Of a stretch of 64,000 nucleotides of DNA, positions 30,929 through 40,026 are shown piece after piece; position 1 is the stretch's first letter; each line of letters opens with the position of its first letter. The stretch covers positions 1 to 64,000 of the forward strand of contig JADQAV010000041.1 in NCBI GenBank assembly GCA_019775845.1, read 5' to 3'. Origin of the DNA: Myrmaecium sp. VS I D KN 1 (taxonomy: Eukaryota; Ascomycota; Dothideomycetes; Valsariales; Valsariaceae). Both the position numbers and the translations under genes were made by a program. The notes under the pieces are model-generated. The model was not told where the DNA came from, made no database searches, and saw only the letters and a program-made list of their open reading frames with translations.

Positions 30929-33589
30929 CTACCGCAGAACCCAGCTCAGATCCATCAAGCCGCCCACAATGCGCTGCACGACCTGGTCGTCGGTCTCGCG
31001 GGGACGGGACCCGTAGTCGCCCTCGCTCCGATGGCGCAGCCCATCCCGGGCCCAGCCGTCCCGGAACGTGCCCAGATCCGCCACGTTCGGCAGCGGACTG
31101 CGCGGGCCGAGGATGTCCTGCATGGCCGGGGGCCCCGTCACGGCGCGGAGACTGGAGCGCCGGCCGGGGATGCGGGGGTAGCGTGGGACGGCGTGGAGCG
31201 TCGGGAGTGAAGGGTTTGGGCGGTGGCGGAGATGAGGGGGTAAGGGGACCAGCTGAGGGTGATGTGGATGGTGGGGCTTGGGAGGTGCTGGGGAGGGTTG
31301 TTTAGGAGGGGTTGGAGGTGACTCGAAGATGGAGAAATCGGCATCGGCGAGAGGGTCAAGAGGAGGACCAGCGGCCGGTTGAGGCGGCGGCGGCGGCGGC
31401 GCTGATGATAAAGAAGATGGTGGGGTGGCCGAAGTTGAAGGTTCTGCCGGTGATTTAGGACTAGGTAGAACTGGCGAGATTGTTGCGGTTACAGGCACCG
31501 ATACTGGTGGCTGTTGTAGAGGAGACTTCGGAAATGGGAAGGCTTCGAAAACGGGTGCGGGAGATGCAGCAGGCGCAGGTGACTGAACCATCTCACCCCA
31601 CTCATCGTCGTCATCATCTGCAGCAGGGACGTTTGCGGAGGAAGTGACGGGAGCTGGCGTTGGTGGTGGACCTGTAACAAGGCGGGACAGAGAGGTCCAT
31701 GGGTTGGATTGGGGTTGCGGCGTAGTGAGCTTAGGAGGTTCGGCGGAGGATGGAGGCGGCGGTATTGCCGGTGAGACCAGCGGCGAGGAGACTCTCGGGG
31801 CGTGAAGTAGCGGGGGAAGATTCGGCGATCTAGTTGGATGGAGTGACGGAGACCGAGAAGGTGGCGGTGCGACTGAAGACCGTGATGACGTCTGTACGGC
31901 TGGAGACTCTGGGGTCGGTTCTAGTATAGCAGGGGATTTTGGGGGCGGTGGTATCAAGGGTGATTTAGGGGCTGGAGCTGCTCCCTCCGTACATGTTCTG
32001 GGCACATTGGACAAAGGAGCAGATGCGGACCTCCCTGGTAAGCTCGTACTGTGAACGGCACGCTTGTGAGTTTGGGCCGGGTTCTTAACCCGAGAAAAGT
32101 CCATGGACACCGGTCTTGCATCCTTTCGCATTGCCTGAACCATGGAAGGCGGCATGAAGCTCGACGGTGGTCGGTATGATGCTGGGGAATCAGGCCTACT
32201 CCAGGGCTTCTCGCTTTCTGCACCTTCCAGGGACACATGGTTGATTATTCCGGTATTGTTCCAGCCAAAGGAGGCGGTAGGTGAGGACTCGACAGGCGTA
32301 CTCGCTTTGGTAGAGATTACCGAAGAGTGATTGCTATGGTACGTGCGTGAGCTTTCATTGCTCCGTCTAGGCTGGTCCCAGTTGAAAACCGCAGTCGCTT
32401 TTCCTCCTAGAGTAGCTTTTCCGTTCAGCCGATCCTCCGTAGCCCATCTCGTCACGATCTTGTTGACTTCGTTGCGGATGGTTGAGCGAGGCCATGTGAC
32501 TCGAATATAGTTGTTGCCATCGGCGCGGTCGAACTCTCTCAAAGTCTCCTTTCGAGTGATCCTATACCAGGCTTTGCGAGCCGAGGTTGAGTAAATAGGG
32601 TCGTCCTTGTCCTGTCGAGGAGGTTCAACAGGTTTCGGCGAAGGAAACAGATCGTTGACCAATGACATATCGATGGCAAATTCTGCAGATACTGCTTTCT
32701 GCTCTCGTTCCGCGGAGCTGTGTTGATCGACTTGCGTAGGTTTGACAGCAGGCTCTTCTACCCCAGGCAGCTCGTCTGCCAACTCTTCGGTTTCGCTTTC
32801 GAAATCTCCGAAGTCATCGTCCTCGTCTTCTTGAGATGTGGGTGGCACTGGAGTCACTTGGCCTGGATCCTCCGACTTGGTGTCTTCTCCTGACCTATCC
32901 TGGTGTACAGGCTCCTTGTCTTTCACGGTAGTTTCCGCGGTTCCTCCTTCTTGCACAGGCAATTCATCTGTTTGTTCATGGCTGACCACCTCCTTACTTT
33001 CCTTTTCGTCCTTGGGCTCCTTAGGGGGCTTCCGATCTTCCTCAATAGATGTTCTGGGAGAGTCTGCCGGCGCTTCCACAGGGCTGGTGTCAGAAGCGGA
33101 TGAGGATCTCGTGGACGCATCCTCTTCGCCTTGTCGCGGAAAGATTGACAAAGCTACAGGTTCGTCGGATATTATTGCTGCCGCATTCTCCACCGGCGAC
33201 ACATCCGCGGTATCCCCGATCCATTCGTTCATCACCGCCGCCTCCGCAGAAGCCTCCGCAGAGCATACCTCCTGAACTGTGTTTTGCTCCTTTACAGACG
33301 CAACGGTCTCCCTTGCCGCCTCTTTATGCTCTTCGTCCACCTTGTCAACGTTCAAACCAGTATCGTTGGTCCTTGACGTCTTTTCTGCCTCCTTCTCAAC
33401 AGTGTCTTTAGTTGACCACACCTCATGGCCTGCCGTGCCCCAAACGTCCTCCTCTCCAAACCCTAGCCCTTCCAAGATCAAACTCCCCCTCTTGCTATTG
33501 TCATTTTCGCCAATCGCCGGTCCCTTCAGCACCTCGACCTCGTCCCCTTTGTTTCCATGGTCGGCCCAAGGATCCCCCCAATCGTCCAT
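30929..33589 (-). CDS. Disordered protein with clathrin-adaptor-like motifs
   Basis: Single exon of 886 residues starting MDDWGDPWADHG. It is mostly disordered: Glu/Ser/Thr-rich in the first 300 residues, Pro/Ser-rich after 480. Short acidic aromatic motifs stand out: DDDFGDFESE (about residue 260), DDDEWGEMVQS (about 660) and the N-terminal WGDPW. DFGDF-type motifs bind the ear domains of AP-1/GGA adaptors and occur in aftiphilin and the yeast AP-1 accessory protein Laa2. A compact central block (about 335-410: YSTSARKAWYRITRKETL, then NNYIRVTWPRSTIRNEV and AVFNWDQP) looks like the only folded, conserved part. The C-terminus ends in DDQVVQRIVGGLMDLSWVLR. I infer a role in Golgi/endosome coat assembly; the central block itself I cannot name. 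Confidence 0.75.
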   Translation of the reverse strand: MDDWGDPWADHGNKGDEVEVLKGPAIGENDNSKRGSLILEGLGFGEEDVWGTAGHEVWSTKDTVEKEAEKTSRTNDTGLNVDKVDEEHKEAARETVASVKEQNTVQEVCSAEASAEAAVMNEWIGDTADVSPVENAAAIISDEPVALSIFPRQGEEDASTRSSSASDTSPVEAPADSPRTSIEEDRKPPKEPKDEKESKEVVSHEQTDELPVQEGGTAETTVKDKEPVHQDRSGEDTKSEDPGQVTPVPPTSQEDEDDDFGDFESETEELADELPGVEEPAVKPTQVDQHSSAEREQKAVSAEFAIDMSLVNDLFPSPKPVEPPRQDKDDPIYSTSARKAWYRITRKETLREFDRADGNNYIRVTWPRSTIRNEVNKIVTRWATEDRLNGKATLGGKATAVFNWDQPRRSNESSRTYHSNHSSVISTKASTPVESSPTASFGWNNTGIINHVSLEGAESEKPWSRPDSPASYRPPSSFMPPSMVQAMRKDARPVSMDFSRVKNPAQTHKRAVHSTSLPGRSASAPLSNVPRTCTEGAAPAPKSPLIPPPPKSPAILEPTPESPAVQTSSRSSVAPPPSRSPSLHPTRSPNLPPLLHAPRVSSPLVSPAIPPPPSSAEPPKLTTPQPQSNPWTSLSRLVTGPPPTPAPVTSSANVPAADDDDDEWGEMVQSPAPAASPAPVFEAFPFPKSPLQQPPVSVPVTATISPVLPSPKSPAEPSTSATPPSSLSSAPPPPPPQPAAGPPLDPLADADFSIFESPPTPPKQPSPAPPKPHHPHHPQLVPLPPHLRHRPNPSLPTLHAVPRYPRIPGRRSSLRAVTGPPAMQDILGPRSPLPNVADLGTFRDGWARDGLRHRSEGDYGSRPRETDDQVVQRIVGGLMDLSWVLR

Positions 33590-34037
33590 AACTGTCCTCC
33601 TGAACCCCCTGCGTTTTCCCGCATGAGCCGGCGGTTAGGTGGAGGAACGGCGCGCGAAGACTATCTCTCGATGGGAGCTGTGAAAGGTTCGCAAGGGTGG
33701 CCGTTCATATCGCGGCAGGTGGAAGCATTGCTCGGTTTCACGCGTGCCGCGGCGCGCCCGGTCCGGAGACTTGAATCGGGATGATGACGGAAAAGGGTCT
33801 TTGGGGAAATGCGGCGGAAATAGGCGGGCCCTGCAGGCTGCAGTCCGAGGGGCTCCAGTTCGCCAAGCCGGACATGGAGATCCTTCGGCTAGCCCCCCGC
33901 CACATTGTGGCTTTCTCAAGTGGCGCATAATGGCATATCACAAAGTGCAAGATGTATTGGTGTCTGGCCGACTATTATAGCGACATATTCCAGTGAATAG
34001 TGATCAGTGTTGCATGATCGACATGGAATGTTCTCTG
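33590..34037. other. Intergenic
   Basis: Upstream region of the 886-residue gene plus the 3' flank of spo11. Frames on both strands (33557-33784, 33744-33980, 33635-33928) overlap and look like chance. Confidence 0.45.
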
Positions 34038-35893
34038 TCACGTCTCTCCACTCAGCTGCTCTTCAAGCCAGCCAACTAAGCCTTTCTTCCTCGACTCTAG
34101 CAACTGAATCTCCGCCTTCCTATTCAGTATCAACATAACCTGCAACTCCCTCCTCCATGCCGGTTCTCGGCCATCTTCTTTGAGAGATTCTCGCGCCAGC
34201 ATCCTCGTCGCGCGTCTACGATCTCGACTGGAGAGACCCAGGAGCCCTTGAGAGGAATGCAGGTCATGCTCATTAGTGCCAGTACATGTTACGGCATTGT
34301 TTTGCGTGAAGTGGTCGCTCTTTAATCCCAGCCATTTGATTGTTTGACTTTGACAATGTCGTTCGTGAGCGAGCAAAGCAGAGCCGTATTTGTAGGTAGA
34401 AAGGATGTCAATCCCGTCAGGGTCGTAATCCACCAGAGCATAAATGGGAAGAGCGGCATGAAAGTTCTGAGTCGACGGCGTGGACAGAGCATGTAAGAAC
34501 CGCCTCGAGGAGATATCAGGGTAGCCTTTTCCAGTGAGGAGAACCGTTGTAGAGCTCAGAGGAGAAAGCGACCAGGATGGAGAGAGGAGAATATGGCGAA
34601 ATGTCGCCTGCAGGGGGCAGCACATCAGAGCTTGATGAGCATCATGGTCAGAATAACAAACCTCTTTCTCAATTACGATAATGCGTTGGATGGCGGATAG
34701 TGAAAATATATCCACGTCGGAGACAGTAGGTACCAGAACACCCTGGAGATCGTTTAGTAAGATAGTCTCTCGAAAGGTCTTGGGATGGAACCTCTCGGTC
34801 AGCCAATCCACTGATAACAGTATTATCACTTCGCTTCAGGCTGAAGTTACCCGCGACAAGGCCTTTGGCTGCAGCAACCTAATGTTTTTCGCCGTGAGAT
34901 ATGCACTTCCTGGCTCGGGGCGTCATAATGGCCACGTACAACTCTGAGAAAGGAGCGAGGAACCTGGAAGGTACGAGCTAAATCATCGACATACCGATCG
35001 ACCACAGATTGTCTCACAAACAAGGCCGGATCCCGGTAATAGATATCTCTAATCTATGGTTAGACATGAAGCAGTCCAAGAATGAAGATTGTCACCTCTT
35101 CGTAATGAGAACATCTGCAGTAAGAGCATCATGTATAAGCTCAAGGATACGTACAAGCACAGCTATATATGATTTCACAATTAGCCAAAGCTCTCATATA
35201 AGACGAATATGGGCAACTGAACTGAATCGCCAGGCTTCCTCGGGGTTGTTGCCTGGGAAAGAGATTATTCTGTCCTGGACTCCAGGAGCAAAGTAACCCT
35301 CATCGGGTCTGGTAATAGTACTGCAGCCAGGTAGCGGTCGACTAGCCAGGATTATGGTGAGCCTATCTGTCTTGCCGAGCAACGCGTCCGCTATACTCTC
35401 GAAGATCGCCTCGACTTTTGCAATTATAGAGGACCTGTGTCGTGAGGTGCAGTGAGTGATGGAAGAGACCAAGCAAGTCTCGCCGTTGTTATTACCTGTC
35501 AGGCATATACTGTTCGGAAGCACCCTCATCCAAAGAACGACTTCCCTCGTCAGGAGCTATGCACTGCTGTTTTTCAGCATCCCTCGTCTCCCCTGCAGAT
35601 GTTACTCCAGGCGAGGCTGTCGGAGATGGCTCGGCTCTATCCATCACGACTGGAGGGAGCCAGGTGAAAGCATTATGGCCTGTTCTTTGGCAGGTTGTTG
35701 TATCGGAGAGCGTACTTCCAGTAACTGGTTCGAGTCTCATTGCTTGGGCTGTTGATACGAGAAGCTGGGGTAATGCAGTCGAACGAGTGAGGTTGCCGTC
35801 CTCGGTGTCGTTGATTGTCCAGGATACGCTTAACAACAAATGGACTAGCGCGATTGACGCGTGCTGGGGAAGAAGGCGCGTCTCAATCTCCAT
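34038..35893 (-). CDS. spo11: Meiotic recombination endonuclease Spo11
   Basis: Topoisomerase VI A-type protein that makes the double-strand breaks starting meiotic recombination. Six exons: 35893-35496, 35434-35223, 35162-35096, 35048-34940, 34878-34792 and 34742-34038; introns of 47-61 nt, all GT..AG, phase-consistent, 525 residues. Junctions give SSIIAKVEAIFESIADALL, AWRFTVLVRILELIHDAL, LITKRDIYYRDPALF (the second Tyr of IYY aligns with the catalytic Tyr), VAAAKGLVAGNF and LADREGVLVPTVSD. The Toprim part shows IIVIEKE and YALVDYDPDGIDILSTYKYGS (metal-binding acidic residues). The exon 2 donor (GTTCAG) is weak. The N-terminal 130 residues are poorly conserved, so the start is the least certain part. 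Confidence 0.9.
35857..35862. promoter_or_regulatory. MCB-type site (ACGCGT) upstream of rlf2
   Basis: A perfect ACGCGT palindrome, the MBF-binding core used for G1/S genes, lies 186 bp upstream of the rlf2 ATG and inside predicted exon 1 of spo11. Function is inferred from motif and distance. Confidence 0.35.
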
Positions 35894-36047
35894 TTACTCC
35901 TCCATCTCCCTGCGTCCCGACTCCGAGCCCACCTCAATCTAGGCCTCAAGGCAACCAACTCACGAACTTCTCTTCTCCGGTCCCATCCTACGAATCCACA
36001 CCAACCTACTTCTATGATCCCGCTACCTTCACGAACGATCCTCCGCA
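35894..36047. promoter_or_regulatory. Shared divergent promoter, spo11 and rlf2
   Basis: Only 154 bp separate the spo11 ATG (minus) and the rlf2 ATG (plus), so the two genes must share promoter sequence. It is CT/CA-rich with no TATA box. Next to the spo11 start, on its strand, a four-codon reading frame (ATG GAG GAG TAA, 35905-35894) abuts the main ATG. Confidence 0.55.
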
Positions 36048-38082
36048 ATGTCTCAAGTGCTTCCTCTTCCCGCCTCACCGACACGCAAGCGACCCTTCCC
36101 CGACGGCCATGAGCAAATACAGCAGACCCCTCCCAAAGGCACCGCAGCATCACCCAATACCTCCAGCTCACTTTCGACACCCGTGACTCTACCCTCCGCC
36201 CATGGTACCCCTACGAAAAATGGCAGACAACCATCACCCGCGCCGAGTAGCTCCACATCGGTCTCCGTCGAACGCGCAGAAAAGGCTGCGGTAACACCGG
36301 TCCCCACTTCGAAAGAGGCACCGCCAGCGAAGCGAAGGAAGCTCACTTCGCAGGAGAAGGAGGCGCAAGAAAAAGCCAAGGCCGAGGAGAAGGCCAAGAA
36401 AGAAGAAGCCAGGCGCCTGAAAGAGGAGGAGAAAAAGAGGAAGGCAGAAGAGATAGAGGAGAAGAGGCGTTTGAAGGAGATAGAGAATCAGCAGAAGGAG
36501 GAAGAGAAGCGGAAGAAGGAAGAAGAAAAGCGAAGAAAGAACGAGCAGAAGGAGGAGGGGAAGCGCAAGAAGGAAGAGGAGAAGGCGAAGAAAGAGAGGG
36601 TAAGCGAACCAGACTTTGACGTCAATTCGGTATACTAACTATCCCTAGTCCCAATTACGGCTCAATGCGTTCTTCACGAAGCCTAAAAACAGTCCGGAGA
36701 AGGCAGTATCTGTCCAAACAGGTGCCCCTGAAGTCCCCGCGCCGGCGGAAGACACGACGAAGCCAGAGTGCGAACCCCTGCCTTCCGAGAATGTCGTCAG
36801 ATCCCCTTCAAAAAAGCCAAAAAGTGACTACGAGCGCATGTTTCTTCCATTCGAACTACCTTCACATGCCACCTGTGCACCTTATAACCGGTTTGGCTTG
36901 AGCGGCAAGGAGTTAGAGGATGCGAGGCAGCGACTTGATCATATCCTTAAAGCTCCAGCGGTTGAAGCTGTCCCATCGATTCTGGAAAAGGCCAAGCAAT
37001 TGCGAACGAACAGGGGGATACGCATGCCCTGCGTGAGGGACATAATCGCGCGACTAAACGGATCGATTGAGCACCCTATAGATCTTACCGATGACGACGC
37101 CAAAACTGATGCGCAGCTCCTGGAACTCTTGCGGAAAATACCCATGAAATACATCCATTTCGGCGAGGATGTAAGACCTCCTTACTTCGGAACCTACACA
37201 AAATGCCAAAGCGAACAGCAGGCCCGGAAGCTGGCGCGAAACCCCACAAGCCGTGCGCTTCCCGAGACGGATTACGACTATGACTCGGAGGCGGAATGGG
37301 TAGAGCCAGAAGAGGGCGAAGATCTGGGCTCTGACGACGAAGACGACCTGGAGAGCGACAACGGCGAGGATATGGAAGACTTCCTCGACGACGAAGACGT
37401 AGCTGAAAACAAAAGGAGATTGATCACTGGTGATCTCGAGCCTGTGTGCACCGGAATTTACTGGGAAGATACGAAGGGGGTGTCAAGAAAGGCGGATGAG
37501 CCTAGGACCACTCTTGATTTTACCGAATATCAAATGGCAACATTACTAGGTCAGTCGAAAATGAGAGAGTGCAGGGCATCGTTCCCAGTGCTAACTAGTA
37601 CTATAGACCCTCAACCTGTATCGATCGATCCCTTCTCCACCGCGTATTGGGATCCCGTACCCTCCGTGCCTCCCGTCAAGACTACCGGGGCACAACCTCA
37701 ACATACCCTCATTACAAATCTCATGCAGCCACCATCGCTTCCTCTCAGTAGCAAGTCCAACGGTGCCAACTCAGGTCATCCGTTGACGGGCTCTGCCACT
37801 GCCCCAAAGGCTGCGCAGGCAGGGAAACGACAGGTGCCAGCAGATCTCATCCAGGAGTTCAAGGCGGAGGTGTCTGGTAGCGACATGACGAAAATCGCAA
37901 TCATCGAGCATCTCAAGAAGAAGTGAGTCATCTTGAAAGGCGATTATGAATGCTGAACTAAACAGTCTTCCAACAGATTTCCGAAGGTGCCGAAAGATGC
38001 AATCGCCAACACCCTCACCATTGTCGCGAAACGTGAAGGACCAGGCCACAACAAGCGATGGGTACTTCACGGCCCTGATTGA
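36048..38082 (+). CDS. rlf2: Chromatin assembly factor 1 large subunit (Rlf2/Cac1)
   Basis: Large subunit of CAF-1, which deposits H3-H4 on newly replicated DNA. Four exons, 36048-36599, 36649-37549, 37607-37922 and 37977-38082, give 624 residues. Intron 1 has a perfect TACTAAC branch point. Exon 1 ends in the long charged KER helix (repeated KKEEEKRRK). Just after the first junction comes SQLRLNAFFTKPKNS, a PCNA-binding PIP box (Q..L..FF). FLPFELPSHATCAPYNRF and YIHFGEDVRPPYFGTYTK mark the conserved core, followed by the acidic DDEDDLESDNGED stretch and IDPFSTAYWDP. The last junction gives LKKKFPKVPKDAIANTL, the C-terminal winged helix that binds DNA. Intron 2 (57 nt) is a multiple of three without a stop, so its retention would add 19 residues in frame. 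Confidence 0.93.
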
Positions 38083-40026
38083 AGCATGCGAACACCGGCT
38101 TCAACTGCATTCGTACTTTCGTTATCCAATCATGACCACTCCGCATTATATCCACTTGCATCGCACCACCTCGCATACCACTACCATACCTGTTGTTTCA
38201 GCATGGCGTCGACCTGCCGCAGCTACTGCTCCGGTCCAGAGAAGTGCACTTGGACGATTACTCCTTGGCGTTAAGCGGCGTTTCGGTGCTGGAGTGCTTG
38301 GCTCAAGGTGTTTGCTGGGCGTTGGTCTTGCGGGAACGGCTAGGTAGGAGTAGCTTCCTGTGCCTGGAGCCCCTGGACGGTATTGAGGTGTGAGATATGT
38401 ATGTATATGTATTCATATCTGTGCTGCTTGGAACAGCTTGTTCACCGCTAGAGAGTGCTTTCAGGCGAAGCGAAGATGTAAAAATCATATCATAAGCTAC
38501 TTAAAGGTGTTTCGCTTGATATGTACGTACGTACATGCATGGAGTCCTTGCCGGTCGAACCCGTCTCCTAAGAAAATTGATTCCGTGGTGCTCTTTCGCA
38601 GACGCATGGACAGCTTTTGAATGACTTGACAATATTCAATATTCCGAGCTCTCAATTCCATCTCTAGTAGCTATTGTAGGCGTGGGAACAGGAGCGACGA
38701 TGGCCTGATATTACTGCTGCTACTATGCCGTTCACATTCGAGTTCACACATCCCATCCTACGCGCAGCCTCGTTGGTTTTCCTCTTCCGGTTTAGCGGGC
38801 CAGGGTGTCCATTTAGACGCTGGGATCCACCGGGGGGCACCCATATTTTTAGCTCTTAGCCGCACTGCGCTACTGAACCCTCACCACCACCACCAGCTCC
38901 CCGCAACCAACCGTTGACGCCACAACCAACATGGCTTCGTGGGACGTCAGCCTTTCAGAGTGCCGGGGAGGAGGTATTTCGCAGGGAAAGCTACTTCTCC
39001 CCCGGTGACGATCATGCTCGAAATATCTCTGATCCCTTCACCGCGCTCTCATGTCGCTTTCCGTCCATCCTTCGACGCTTTACCCTCGTCCTCCTCGCCA
39101 GAGGAAATGAAGATGCGGCGTGGAAGGGGATTAAGCGCCCTCTCCGCATCCTCTTCTTCCTCATCGCTGGGCCTGGCGTGGTGATGACTGCGGTTCTCCC
39201 TTCCTGGGCGCGAGGATGGGGACCATACCGAAAGCCGTTTCCAAGGGAGGGAGGAAGGAAATGTTCTGACATGCAACAAGCCATCTTCGAATCCTACGGG
39301 ACGTCTAGGGCTCCTCTCTTCTCGTCAGCAGCCGCTGGTGGAAGTGGAGAACGGCGGGCGAGTGGGCAAGGACCTCACTCGTTTTCATACGTACCAAACG
39401 GGACGCTCGTTGGCGCTAGGATGGGGTTCGTGGCCGTTTCGCAAGTAGCCGAGCGCTCCCTCTTTCTGAGGATGAGGTGCTAATTACGGCAGCAGAGGCG
39501 GCGGCACTTTTCTTTTCCTCTCTGCCCTGGTATGAACAGATGCGCTTGTGCTTGCGGGAGCGGGGGGAGAGAGGGCTAACCTTAACTTAGTCATGCCTCA
39601 CAACCTGGGAGGGTGGATGTCGTGTCATGTTATTCTTAGGACCAAGCTTAAACCGTGTTCCGCGTTGCTTGTTTGCGGTTCTGTCCACGTCGGACGTTAT
39701 CATTCCCAAGGCCCTGCTTCTTCGTGTGAATCTCTCTTCTGTTTTTTTCTCTTCCTGTTTTCCGCGATCTGCGATCTTTCGTTCTCGGTTCTTTCTTTTT
39801 GTCAATTTGAGTTCCTGTTTCCTGGGGATATCGCGTCTTTCCTTCTGCACCGTTTTAGTATAAAAAGCGGTTGGCTGGCCTTTCCCCCCATTTGCCAGCT
39901 AGCTGCTCCTTCAGTTGGACCAAGTGTTAGCATCACATTCCGCCAGCGTGATCCGTGCCTGCTGAACTTTGGCCGGTGCTCTGATCTCGTCCCTCATCCA
40001 GCACTCCAGCCAGTCCTTCCGTTGCG
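38083..40026. other. Gene-poor interval of 1.9 kb
   Basis: An open frame of up to 189 codons at 38914-39483 lacks an early ATG, has an arbitrary-looking product and is mirrored by antisense frames. A CA-rich leader-like stretch and an ATG at 38931 give only 25 codons. Pyrimidine-rich sequence from 39700 to 39830 leads into the promoter of the next gene. I do not call a gene here. Confidence 0.45.
39859..39865 (+). promoter_or_regulatory. TATA box of the protease-like gene
   Basis: TATAAAA 162-168 bp upstream of the ATG at 40027, preceded by a long CT-rich block. Position fits a core promoter. Confidence 0.5.

Noticed and set aside
38914-39483. 189-codon plus-strand frame in the gene-poor interval
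   Set aside because: No early ATG, arbitrary composition, competing antisense frames and no recognisable motif.
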